Notes: a model not told the origin generated them from the letters alone. A DNA stretch of 18,713 nucleotides from an uncultured Eubacteriales bacterium (GCA_900548735.1 URMC01000029.1:1-18713); one strand, 5' to 3'; positions 1 through 6,471 are shown, numbered from the stretch's first letter. Translations and numbers: made by a program.

Positions 1-117
1 GACGGTATCCATTACCCCGTCGAGCGGCGGGGAGGGAATTGCCGTATCATGATAGGAAAGCTGACGCAGATAGCGTTGCAGGTTGAAAATAGCTTCCCGT
101 TCGTTTGGCTTTGTCAT
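1..117 (-). CDS. Probable peptidoglycan-binding protein, 5' end only (runs off the left edge)
   Basis: Only the first 39 codons are in the window. The ATG at 115-117 overlaps the TGA of the preceding gene as ATGA, and a GGAGG ribosome binding site lies inside the end of that gene, so translational coupling is very likely. The visible peptide begins MTKPNEREAIFNLQRYLRQL and continues with a YHDTAIPSPPLDGVMDT-like stretch. The order 'LQRYL..L...IP..PLDGV.D' resembles the start of PG_binding_1 repeats, including those in the neighbouring gene, which suggests another cell-wall-binding protein. No catalytic domain is visible. The assignment rests on a short piece and on context, so the product name is tentative although the gene itself is well supported. 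Confidence 0.7.
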   Translation of the reverse strand, partial: MTKPNEREAIFNLQRYLRQLSYHDTAIPSPPLDGVMDTV

Positions 118-1520
118 GTGTTGCCTCCTACTTCAAATCCGGGATATTGCCCCTCGCCAAGTGTTGCCCCGTGGTACAGGTCACTGTAAAGATCGGTGAT
201 GGCGCTCCAGGTAGGCCCCAGCACAATGCCGGTCTGCGGAAGCCCGGAGAGCGCCTGCACCGCCATCACCGCGTCCCTTGTGCGTTCCCCGAAATAGCCA
301 GTTACATTGACGGCGGGAATCGATTCATAGGTTCCTGAAATATAGTTCAGATATTCCTGCAACAGCCTCACGCTTTCGGATTCGGAACCGATGCGAAGCG
401 GCACACCGGGGAAAGGAACGACCACACCCTCGGTGTATTCCAGCGGGATGGTGGAAACGATACCGAGGTATGCGTCATAGATTGCCCGCCACGACACCTC
501 GCCGAGAACGCCGTCCGCCGTAAGTCCGAAAGTATTCTGCGCGTCGATCAGCGCCGCGCGGGTATCGGGGCCGAACACGCCGTCCACGGCGAGCGGGGGG
601 ATGGAATCGTAAAAGCCGGACAGGTAATTCAGGAAGTATTGCAGATTCCGCACGCCAAGCCCGGTATCCCCCTCCCGCAGCACGCCGGGATACTGTTTGG
701 TCACCTCATCGGTGGAAATCCCCTCGGAATCCAGTTCGCTGATGCGTTTGATTCCATTATAAATACGGCGGATATAGTACCAGGTGGCTCTGCCGATCAC
801 GCCGTCCTGCGTCAGCCCGAAAATGCGCTGAAACTCCCGCACCGCCGCCTCGGTATCGGTGGAAAAGATACCGTCTGCTTCCACAATGCGGGGGATGGAG
901 GGATAGTTTTTGGCAATCCGGTTCAGGCGTATCTGTGCCACGCGCACATCATCCCCGATGGAGCCGATCCGCAAGGGGGCGCGCGGCACGGTTTCGGTCA
1001 TGGTGCCGATCGGCGCGTCGGTGACCAGTTCGATATCGTCTCCATAATAATAACGAAGAATGTCCATGGCGTTTTGTCCGTCCTCTGCCAGCCCCACGGT
1101 GCCCCATTGGGAAAGCCCGTCACAACTGGTCCGCCGCCCGTCGCAGTACGCGGCAAACAGCGGTTCCACGCTCCCCTTGCGGCGGATGTAGGTGCCGTAA
1201 AGTTCGCCTGCCAGTTCTTTGATATTTTCAAACACGTCGCGCCCCTCCACATAGGACTGATCGCCGGCGGTGGAGGAGGTAATATCAAAATCATACCCGC
1301 GGGAGCGGTAAAACTCGGTATAAATACGATTGAGCGCAAAGGTTATCTGCGCCAGTATATTGGCGCGAAGGACGCTTTCCGGCCAGGTCGGATAGATCTC
1401 GGAGGAGGCAACGTTGGCAATATAATCAAGGAAAGGAACCGTCACGTTCCTTGCGTTGTCGTCCGCCCTTCCGAGGTGCACCGTAATCGTGTCCGGAATG
1501 ATCGGTGTTGTGGTTGGCAT
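114..1520 (-). CDS. SpoIID-like protein with three peptidoglycan-binding repeats
   Basis: This 468-aa protein has two parts. Residues about 30-165 resemble a SpoIID/LytB-type domain: the VASSEIYPTWPE stretch, with Glu41 where SpoIID has its catalytic Glu, is followed by an ILAQITFALNR helix, DITSSTAGDQSYV, a Cys pair (C126, C133) and GLSQWG...ILRYYYGD. Three PG_binding_1 repeats follow at about 182-247, 280-344 and 374-438, each ending in a 'GLtqdGviG..TW'-like motif. SpoIID is a lytic transglycosylase acting on denuded glycan during spore engulfment, and the repeats would anchor the protein to wall or cortex. No N-terminal signal peptide is evident, so it may act in the mother cell or leave by another route. 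The start has AAGGAGG five bases upstream. It lies 36 bp after a carboxypeptidase-regulatory-like gene and overlaps the next gene by ATGA. The activity is inferred from family resemblance. Confidence 0.85.
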   Translation of the reverse strand: MPTTTPIIPDTITVHLGRADDNARNVTVPFLDYIANVASSEIYPTWPESVLRANILAQITFALNRIYTEFYRSRGYDFDITSSTAGDQSYVEGRDVFENIKELAGELYGTYIRRKGSVEPLFAAYCDGRRTSCDGLSQWGTVGLAEDGQNAMDILRYYYGDDIELVTDAPIGTMTETVPRAPLRIGSIGDDVRVAQIRLNRIAKNYPSIPRIVEADGIFSTDTEAAVREFQRIFGLTQDGVIGRATWYYIRRIYNGIKRISELDSEGISTDEVTKQYPGVLREGDTGLGVRNLQYFLNYLSGFYDSIPPLAVDGVFGPDTRAALIDAQNTFGLTADGVLGEVSWRAIYDAYLGIVSTIPLEYTEGVVVPFPGVPLRIGSESESVRLLQEYLNYISGTYESIPAVNVTGYFGERTRDAVMAVQALSGLPQTGIVLGPTWSAITDLYSDLYHGATLGEGQYPGFEVGGNT

Positions 1521-1556
1521 AGTTCCTCCTTAGCCTGACAGGAGAATCCTGTCTGG

Positions 1557-1970
1557 TTACAACTGATTTTCCTCATTCTGATAAATATTGGGGCCGTTTC
1601 GCGTGAACGAGCCGGGAAATCCGTTTTCCGGAGCGGGAATCAGATTTGCCTGCTGAAATGCGGTAATCCCGTCAAAAATCGGCACGTTCTGATAAATCGC
1701 TTTTTCATAGCCCGGCGCGCTGACCTCAATGTGATAGGTCAGGTACGGTTTCATGTCGCCGGGGGTTTCGCTCATGGCGCGCGGCAGGGTTTCCAGCGCC
1801 ACGCGTTCGGTACGCCCGCCTCTGCCGGTGCGAAGATCATAAATTACGTCGCCATCCCCCGGCAGGTCAGCGCTGATCGCCACGTGCGCCCCGGAAAGGG
1901 GCACGGCAGAATTTGCGGTTGTAACCTGCACCACCAAATAGCCGGTGCCTTTCTCGGTTTGTTGATCCAA
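1557..1970 (-). CDS. Carboxypeptidase-regulatory-like (beta-sandwich) domain protein
   Basis: A 137-aa protein formed almost entirely by one beta-rich domain. The pattern GYLVVQVTTANSAVPLSGAH, then LPRAMS...PYLTYHIEVSAPGYE and a NVPIFDG stretch, is that of CarboxypepD_reg-like folds: 'G.v.v.V.....pl.GA.V.i' at the start and 'Y.i.v...GYe...~~~.V.v..g' later. No enzyme residues or signal peptide are seen. I chose the TTG at 1968-1970 because GGGAGG sits seven bases upstream. The open frame extends to another TTG at 1994, but that start has no ribosome binding site and lies on top of the likely leader. It is the first gene of the operon with the SpoIID-like gene and may supply a structural or binding partner in the spore coat or cortex, which is an inference from position. 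Confidence 0.75.
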   Translation of the reverse strand: MDQQTEKGTGYLVVQVTTANSAVPLSGAHVAISADLPGDGDVIYDLRTGRGGRTERVALETLPRAMSETPGDMKPYLTYHIEVSAPGYEKAIYQNVPIFDGITAFQQANLIPAPENGFPGSFTRNGPNIYQNEENQL

Positions 1971-1997
1971 GGTAATACCTCCCTTCTTTCTCAATGC

Positions 1998-2024
1998 AGT
2001 GTATGCAAAAAGTGTGCGCGACGT
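1998..2024 (-). promoter_or_regulatory. Possible mother-cell sigma (SigE/SigK-type) promoter for the SpoIID-like operon
   Basis: On the minus strand CATACACT (1998-2005) fits the SigE -10 consensus CATACAMT and the SigK form CATAnnnT. An AC dinucleotide 17 bp upstream (2023-2024) could serve as the short SigK -35; the longer SigE -35 is not clear. The predicted start near 1990 gives a leader of about 20 nt before the TTG start and its GGGAGG site. The product types of the operon support sporulation control. No good SigA promoter is visible here. Confidence 0.4.
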
Positions 2025-2052
2025 TTCTTCTCATCTTTTTGCGGGCAATCGG

Positions 2053-2081
2053 AAAGAAAAAGCCCCCTTTCGGGAGGGGGC
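2053..2081 (-). terminator. Rho-independent terminator upstream of the SpoIID-like operon
   Basis: GCCCCCT and AGGGGGC arms (2062-2068 / 2075-2081) form a 7-bp GC stem with a 6-nt loop. On the minus strand the stem is followed by TTTTTCTTT. It would stop read-through from murA before the promoter at about 2000. Confidence 0.7.
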
Positions 2082-2104
2082 CTTCCGGGTGCGCCTTGCT
2101 TTTC

Positions 2105-2131
2105 CGTAGGGGGGCATTCCATATGCCCCCG
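2105..2131. repeat. Short palindromic intergenic element, copy 1
   Basis: The layout is cgtagggg, then ggc, then attccatat, then gcc, then cccg. It folds into a GC-rich hairpin. The element at 9167-9193 has the same outer ends and the same central nine bases, but carries cgg/ccg where this copy has ggc/gcc, so pairing is kept by paired changes. This points to a dispersed palindromic repeat family rather than a chance hairpin. Confidence 0.65.
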
Positions 2132-2208
2132 CCCTGACACAAAGATAACTCTTTCCATTATTTTATCAGATTTCACAATTCTTCTTTTTCTTTTGAGCAA
2201 GGTAGCAC

Positions 2209-2240
2209 AAGAGGGGGCTTTTTGAAAAAAGCCCCCTCTT
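2209..2240. terminator. Perfect 15-bp-stem bidirectional terminator
   Basis: Arms 2209-2223 and 2226-2240 are exact reverse complements with a 2-nt centre. Each has the core GAGGGGGC and runs of A and T flanking the stem on both sides. On the minus strand it closes the repeat array downstream of murA and is the strongest terminator candidate for that gene. Confidence 0.75.
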
Positions 2241-2515
2241 GACTCCCGCAAAAACTTTTCAACAACTGACGCCGGGCGTTGGGCGAGCGCACCCAAAGTA
2301 ACGTACCAGCCTATTCGCCCCACCGCAAGGTGGTTTTGAAAAAAGCCCCCTCTTGACTCCCGCAAAAACTTTTCAACAACTGACGCCGGGATGTCGGGCG
2401 TGTGCACCTAAAGCAACGTACCGGCCTATTAGCCGCACCGCAAGGTGCCCCGAAAAACTTTTCGGCAACTGACGCCGGAATGTTCGGCAAGTACAACAAA
2501 AGTAGCGCGCCGGTC
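2220..2515. repeat. Tandem repeat array, period about 114 bp (two full copies and one partial)
   Basis: The first 57 bases at 2220-2276 recur without change at 2334-2390, an offset of 114 bp. The second half of each unit (2277-2333 versus 2391-2447) is similar but diverged, sharing 'aacgtacc.gcctatt' and 'caccgcaaggtg'. A third, shorter copy lacking the 'gccccctcttgactcc' part starts near 2452 (aaaaactttt, then actgacgccgg) and runs to the murA stop codon. Each unit has a small hairpin (CACC TTGC GGTG), and full units have a half of the terminator stem. On the minus strand the units lie directly in the murA 3' untranslated region. Confidence 0.9.
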
Positions 2516-3773
2516 AGATACATCTGATTCTTGCGCCAAGGGCGCCGAGTTTGGCGGCAAGGTGTTCGTAGCCCCTGCCGATCAATGCCGCGCGGCGGAT
2601 AGTGCTCTCCCCTTCCGTAGCAAGCGCCGCCAGCAACAGCGCCGCGCCGCCGCGAAGATCCGGCGCGGTGACCTCCCCTGCCGTCAGCTCCGCCGGGCGG
2701 ATATGCACCGTGTTTTTCTCCACCTCCATCCGCGCGCCCATGCGGCACAACTCTTCCGCATAGCGGAACCGGGTAGGAAACACCGTGTCCGTTACGCATG
2801 ATTCCCCTTCGCAATGCCCGCCAAGCGCCAGCAACGCCGCAAACTGGGGTTGCAGATCGGGCGGAAAAGCCGGATACGGCGCCGCCACAAGGTCGGTGCC
2901 CCGGTATTTCCCGTCGGAAATAACCGTTACGGCACGATCGGCAACAACCACCGTGCCGCCCATTTTACGGATGGTATCTATCACCGCGCCAAGATCCTCC
3001 GGCGCGGTGTTCTGCACGGTCACGCGCCCGCCGCATGCCATCCCGAAGGCAAGATACGTGCCCGCCTCAATCATATCCGGGATTACGGTAAATTCGCACC
3101 CGTACAGGGGTTTTCCGCCGTCTATGCGCACCGTCTCCCCCGGGGCGCCCTTGATTTTTGCCCCTGCCGCCGTCAGAAAAGCGGCAAGCGCGCCCACGTG
3201 CGGCTCCGCGGCGGCGTTGCGGATGACGCTTTCCCCCGTGACCGCGGTCATTGCCATCATCAGGTTTGCCGTTGCCCCTACCGAGGGCATTGCCAGCCGG
3301 AACTCCGCCGGGTGCAGGCCTTTGATTGCCGACACCCGCAGCACGCCGTTTTCCTCTTCATTTCCGGCGCCCAGCGCGGCAAAGCCCGCCAGATGCTGAT
3401 CAATCGGGCGACTGCCGAAATCGCACCCGCCGGCGCCCGCCAGCGTGGCAACGCCGAATCTGCCCAACATACTGCCAAGCAGATAGGTGGAGCCGCGAAT
3501 CGCCAGCGTTTCCTCCGCAGGCGGGGTCAACGGCGTGACCCCGCGATAATCCACCGTCACCTCCCCGGAGGAGAAAAAACGGATTTTCGCGCCGAGACTT
3601 TTCAGAATTTCCAATGCCCGCAACACATCGCTCACGCGGGGAAGCTGATGGAAAACACATTCGTCCGCCGTCAGAATCCCCGCAAACAGGAGCGGGAGCG
3701 CCGCGTTTTTGCTGCCGCCGACCGTTACCGTGCCGGATAAAGGCGCCCCGCCCTGCACCACGATTTTCTGCAT
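2514..3773 (-). CDS. murA: UDP-N-acetylglucosamine 1-carboxyvinyltransferase (MurA)
   Basis: This cytoplasmic enzyme transfers enolpyruvate from PEP to UDP-GlcNAc, the first committed step of peptidoglycan synthesis and the target of fosfomycin. At 419 aa it has the usual family length. The GGSKNAALPLL motif places Lys22 and Asn23 exactly where MurA binds substrate. The loop AGAGGCDFGSRPIDQH carries the catalytic Cys at position 117, so the enzyme is predicted to be fosfomycin-sensitive. The PYPAFPPDLQPQF stretch (the region of the catalytic Asp) and the C-terminal IGRGYEHLAAKLGALGA motif are present. The ATG at 3771-3773 follows a GGGGGTGG purine run; upstream in-frame codons cover a terminator and promoter and are rejected. 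Clostridia often have two MurA paralogues, and which one this is cannot be told. Confidence 0.95.
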   Translation of the reverse strand: MQKIVVQGGAPLSGTVTVGGSKNAALPLLFAGILTADECVFHQLPRVSDVLRALEILKSLGAKIRFFSSGEVTVDYRGVTPLTPPAEETLAIRGSTYLLGSMLGRFGVATLAGAGGCDFGSRPIDQHLAGFAALGAGNEEENGVLRVSAIKGLHPAEFRLAMPSVGATANLMMAMTAVTGESVIRNAAAEPHVGALAAFLTAAGAKIKGAPGETVRIDGGKPLYGCEFTVIPDMIEAGTYLAFGMACGGRVTVQNTAPEDLGAVIDTIRKMGGTVVVADRAVTVISDGKYRGTDLVAAPYPAFPPDLQPQFAALLALGGHCEGESCVTDTVFPTRFRYAEELCRMGARMEVEKNTVHIRPAELTAGEVTAPDLRGGAALLLAALATEGESTIRRAALIGRGYEHLAAKLGALGARIRCI

Positions 3774-3806
3774 ACTGCCACCCCCGTCAAAAACACTCTC
3801 ACCGGC

Positions 3807-3838
3807 AGTATATGAGGGGGCGCGCGCCTTGGTGTAAA
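3807..3838 (-). promoter_or_regulatory. Candidate murA promoter
   Basis: The minus strand shows CATATACT (3807-3814), containing a TATACT -10, with TTTACA (3833-3838) about 20 bp upstream. That spacing is long for SigA. The same octamer also fits the loose SigE/SigK -10 pattern CATAnnnT, so the sigma factor is unclear. A promoter is expected because a terminator separates murA from the gene upstream. Confidence 0.35.
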
Positions 3839-3879
3839 AAGCCCGCACGCGCGGTTTTCTCACCACGTGTGCGGGCTTT
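3838..3879 (-). terminator. Terminator after the DUF3810 gene
   Basis: The arms AAAGCCCGCAC (3838-3848) and GTGCGGGCTTT (3869-3879) are exact reverse complements across a 20-nt loop, and on the minus strand the stem runs into further Ts. It begins 15 bp past the stop codon of the metallopeptidase gene and separates it from murA. Confidence 0.7.
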
Positions 3880-3893
3880 CCCCGATTTTCTTC

Positions 3894-5018
3894 TTATTTT
3901 TTGAAATACGCGACCGCAAGGTCTACCACCAACCCGTAACTGCCGCTGCCCGCTTCACTGCCGTGAAACTTCAGATACGTGTCGTTAAACTTATCCGACA
4001 CGGCGGAGGCGGCGGAGCCGGAAAAGGGCTTGAAAAACTCCCGATAGGCGCGCAGTTCCGTCACAATGCGGGGGTCAATCGCGGCATACAGTTCCCGATA
4101 CGCGTTGGCGTCCGCCATGGCGAGCGCGCTTGCCACATATTCAAACAGATTGCGCCACGCACTGTATTGCAGATACGGGTCATCCGACGCGGAGGTGACG
4201 AGAAACGCCACAAAATTGGCTTCTTCCTCTCTCGCAATCCCCCGCTGGTGCGCCAGCTCATGCGCGGCGGTAAACGGCAGAGTGTAATCCGGAAAATACG
4301 TGTTGAGATTTGCCTCACCGGTATAATAACTGTACACCCCGGTAATGTGGGTATAGGACATCAGCTTGGAGGCAAGCACGGGTTTCACGCGGCTGTTCAT
4401 CCGCTGGATAAACGGGTAATCCGTGCACACGGTATCATATGCCGAAAGCAGTTTTTCGTTCATTTCGGCAAGCGAATACGGCATCACCGCAAAGCCGTCC
4501 TCGCCGAAACTCACACCGTCTGCCGCCGTATTCATTTTTTCAATGAAGAATTTGGTGGTTTCGGTCAGTTCCTCCACCCCGACCTCCCCGGTCTCAAATC
4601 CCATTTTTTCCGGCAAGGGGGTGGTGCGATACCCGGCGCCGAACGAAAAGACAAACAAGGAAAAAAAGATGCTGAAAAACGAAAGAATGCACACAAAATA
4701 CAGCCCCAGCTCCCGCCAACTATCCGAATGGCGGCGATAGGCAATCACCGCAATCAGGGCAATCAGAAACGGCACGAGATACAGCAGAAATTCCGCCAGC
4801 GAAAACGGCAGAAAACAGGTCATATGGTAAAGAACGGAGCGAAAAAACGCCCCTACCGTGGTGTTGAATCCGTCCGCAAAACGGGAGGAACAGATATTCA
4901 GAATTTCCAGCACCAGCGCAAACGCCGCAATCCCGAACAGCACCGGCACATAGCGCGGGAATTTCCGGCGCTCCCCCAATGCTCTTTTTTTGGCGGCGGC
5001 AGGGTCTTCACGGTTCAC
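3894..5018 (-). CDS. DUF3810-family membrane zinc metallopeptidase-like protein
   Basis: A predicted membrane protein of 374 aa. Three hydrophobic segments lie in the first third (about residues 23-41, 67-93 and 103-127), followed by a long, mostly helical soluble part. The motif HELAHQRG (H253, E254, H257) is a zinc-binding HExxH, and EEEANF (about 264-269) follows at the distance expected for a third zinc ligand of gluzincin type. This arrangement and length fit DUF3810. Its substrate is unknown. I chose the GTG at 5016-5018 because GGGAGG sits nine bases upstream; the ATG at 5079-5081 would overlap the preceding gene much further and lacks a ribosome binding site. With the GTG start it overlaps the end of the pseudouridine synthase gene by 11 bp, so the two are coupled in one operon. 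Confidence 0.85.
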   Translation of the reverse strand: MNREDPAAAKKRALGERRKFPRYVPVLFGIAAFALVLEILNICSSRFADGFNTTVGAFFRSVLYHMTCFLPFSLAEFLLYLVPFLIALIAVIAYRRHSDSWRELGLYFVCILSFFSIFFSLFVFSFGAGYRTTPLPEKMGFETGEVGVEELTETTKFFIEKMNTAADGVSFGEDGFAVMPYSLAEMNEKLLSAYDTVCTDYPFIQRMNSRVKPVLASKLMSYTHITGVYSYYTGEANLNTYFPDYTLPFTAAHELAHQRGIAREEEANFVAFLVTSASDDPYLQYSAWRNLFEYVASALAMADANAYRELYAAIDPRIVTELRAYREFFKPFSGSAASAVSDKFNDTYLKFHGSEAGSGSYGLVVDLAVAYFKK

Positions 5019-5910
5019 AGTCCCGCACCTCCCATCCTTTTCTTTCAAGCAATGCGCGAAGATCGCCCGGGAAAGGGGCAACCACGGTTTTTAGCTCCCC
5101 CGACCCCGGCAATGGAAAAGAGAGCGCCGCGGCGTGCAAAGCCTGCCGCGAAATCAGCGCGCTGCCCATTCCGTAGAGTTCATCTCCCAAAATCGGGTGC
5201 CCGATCGACGCAAGGTGCACCCGTAGCTGATGCGTGCGCCCGGTTTTCGGGGTCAGGCGCAACAACGTATACTCCCGGTCGGCAAACACCGGCTCAAAGA
5301 GGGTCAGCGACGCGTCGCCCTCCCCTTTGGGGCAAGTTTCACGTAGCATGATACTGTCGGGCTTGCGGCGGATGTCCGCGTCAATCCGACCGGGTGCGGA
5401 AACTTCCCCCTCCACCACCGCAAAATAAGTCTTCTGCATTTCGCCCGCCGCCATCGCGCCCGAAAGTGCCCCGGCGCTGAGCGCGTTTTTCGCCACCAGC
5501 ACCACGCCGGAGGTGTTGCGATCCAGCCGGTTGATAAACCGGGCGTGAAAATTGCCGCCGTAGCGGTGCACCAGCGCGTTTGCCAGCGTGCCGGTATAAT
5601 GCCCGGAGGAAGGGTGTGTTGCCATGAAGGGCGGCTTGTTGAGCACGGCAAGGTCACTGTTTTCAAACAGCACCTCCACCGCAGTCGCCTCAGGCACCAC
5701 CTTTTCGTTGGGGGCTTCGTCTTCGACGGCAAGGTCGATCACGTCCCCTTGCCGCAAAACCGCACGCACCGTAACGCGTTTTCCGTTTTGCAGAATCCCC
5801 TGCTCATGATTTTTCAGGCGGGAGAGCAATGCCGTGGAAATGCCGACTTCTCTTTTCAAAAACGAACGCAAAAGCGCCCCATCATACGCCGCATCCACCG
5901 TAAAACGCAT
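5008..5910 (-). CDS. RluA/RluD-family pseudouridine synthase
   Basis: This 300-aa protein would isomerise specific uridines in rRNA or tRNA to pseudouridine. The first 65 residues resemble an S4 RNA-binding domain (LLSRLKNHEQGILQNGKRV..VLRQGDVI). The catalytic domain carries FINRLDRNTSGVVLVAKN, with the catalytic Asp at residue 130, then a KTYFAVVEGEV strand and LTPKTGRTHQLRVHLASIGHPILGDELYG, the usual RluA-family C-terminal motif. Which RNA position it modifies (RluB, RluC, RluD or RluA types) cannot be told. The ATG start has an AGGAGGGG site upstream. It has its own SigA promoter and overlaps the DUF3810 gene downstream. Confidence 0.92.
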   Translation of the reverse strand: MRFTVDAAYDGALLRSFLKREVGISTALLSRLKNHEQGILQNGKRVTVRAVLRQGDVIDLAVEDEAPNEKVVPEATAVEVLFENSDLAVLNKPPFMATHPSSGHYTGTLANALVHRYGGNFHARFINRLDRNTSGVVLVAKNALSAGALSGAMAAGEMQKTYFAVVEGEVSAPGRIDADIRRKPDSIMLRETCPKGEGDASLTLFEPVFADREYTLLRLTPKTGRTHQLRVHLASIGHPILGDELYGMGSALISRQALHAAALSFPLPGSGELKTVVAPFPGDLRALLERKGWEVRDCEP

Positions 5911-5950
5911 ACCGTCTCCCCTCCTTTTTTATTTTAATATGCTTTTATAT

Positions 5951-5979
5951 AGTGTAGCACAAATTCCGGAATTTTACAA
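5951..5979 (-). promoter_or_regulatory. SigA promoter of the pseudouridine synthase-DUF3810 operon
   Basis: On the minus strand TTGTAA (5974-5979) and TACACT (5951-5956) are separated by exactly 17 bp. The start codon lies about 35 bp further on, after an AGGAGG site. Confidence 0.6.
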
Positions 5980-6002
5980 GGTGGCTGTGTGACAAAAAAA
6001 GG

Positions 6003-6026
6003 AAAAGGCAGCCGAAGCTGCCTTTT
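6003..6026. terminator. Terminator after the zinc-ribbon gene
   Basis: AAAAGGCAGC (6003-6012) and GCTGCCTTTT (6017-6026) pair perfectly around a 4-nt loop that reads TTCG on the minus strand. A-rich and T-rich flanks on both sides make it potentially bidirectional. It sits 15 bp downstream of the zinc-ribbon stop codon. Confidence 0.85.
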
Positions 6027-6040
6027 CTTTTTTGCGCAGA

Positions 6041-6355
6041 TTACTGTGCGTTCTTTCTTGCCTCAAAGCAAGCGCTGCAGTATACAGGTCTGTCGCTGGA
6101 GGGCTGGAAAGTCACCTTTGCCTCGCCACCGCAAGCGGCGCAGGTGGTGATGAAATACTCTCTCTGTGCTTTGCCCGCGTTCTTCTTCGCGTCACGGCAG
6201 GCTTTGCATCTCTGGGGCTTGTTCTGGAAGCCCTTTTCTTTGTAGAACTTCTGCTCACCGGCGGTGAACACAAATTCTTTCCCGCACTCTTTGCAAACCA
6301 GGGTCTCGTCCTCAAAGACTTCGTCGGCGCCGTTGGTCATGACTTCTTCGTTCAT
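6041..6355 (-). CDS. Double zinc-ribbon protein
   Basis: A 104-aa protein with two CxxC...CxxC modules. The first (C21, C24, C50, C53) has the sequence FTAGEQKFYKEKGFQNKP between the knuckles, the hallmark of the short 'probable zinc-ribbon' family found in many Clostridia. The second (C72, C75, C93, C96) encloses VTFQPSSDRPVYCSAC and resembles CxxC zinc-binding domains. All eight Cys are present, so both sites should bind metal. The function is unknown; nucleic-acid binding or a ribosome or RNA polymerase accessory role would be guesses. The ATG follows GTGAGG. The gene lies 116 bp after the sigma factor gene with no clear promoter in between, so it may be read from the sigma factor promoter through the leader at 6391-6458. 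Confidence 0.85.
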   Translation of the reverse strand: MNEEVMTNGADEVFEDETLVCKECGKEFVFTAGEQKFYKEKGFQNKPQRCKACRDAKKNAGKAQREYFITTCAACGGEAKVTFQPSSDRPVYCSACFEARKNAQ

Positions 6356-6390
6356 TGCTTTTACCTCACTTTAGTAAGAGATGATTTTTT

Positions 6391-6458
6391 GCCCTTAGAC
6401 GGATTCTGACCGACACCTTTGAGAAAAACTTCAACGCTCTGGATTAAGCTACCGGGGC
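6391..6458 (-). ncRNA. Possible structured leader with tRNA-like elements
   Basis: Read on the minus strand, this 68-nt segment is closed by GCCC (its first bases) and GGGC (its last). Inside are a T8-A9 pair followed by a 4-bp D-arm-like hairpin (GCTT...GAGC), a TTGA...TCAA stem with a T-rich loop, and a T-arm-like GTCGG TCAGAAT CCGTC. Several tRNA rules fail: the TTC of the T-loop is missing, three acceptor pairs are poor, and there is no CCA. It could be a cis-regulatory leader or tRNA remnant rather than a tRNA. This is a weak, pattern-based call. Confidence 0.25.
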
Positions 6459-6471
6459 ATATAGAACACCG

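Larger units (their letters stand above)
1971..2513. other. Gene-free tract between murA and the SpoIID-like operon
   Basis: No convincing gene is present. From right to left the tract holds a repeat array (about 2209-2515) with a perfect terminator hairpin at its end, an A/T-rich spacer (2141-2208), a 27-bp palindromic element (2105-2131), a second terminator hairpin (2053-2081) and the likely promoter of the left operon (1998-2024). Open frames of about 90-170 codons crossing it are built from the repeats themselves, giving peptides such as ASVVEKFLRESRGGFFQ, and lack ribosome binding sites. Confidence 0.8.

Noticed and set aside
2209..2515. Possible CRISPR array
   Set aside because: The period is about 114 bp with two full copies whose spacer parts are themselves related; real CRISPR repeats are about 24-40 bp with unrelated spacers.
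1867..2814. Overlapping 90-170-codon frames across the repeat tract after murA
   Set aside because: They consist of repeat-derived peptides (VVEKFLRESRGGFF), terminators and the shifted end of murA, and none has a ribosome binding site.
3867..5351. A 494-codon open frame on the plus strand opposite the DUF3810 and pseudouridine synthase genes
   Set aside because: The translation is rich in Arg, His, Lys and Pro without motifs, and the minus-strand genes have clear families and ribosome binding sites.
6391..6458. A functional tRNA gene
   Set aside because: The T-loop TTC is missing, the acceptor stem pairs poorly beyond four bases and the anticodon arm is irregular, so I kept it only as a possible structured leader.
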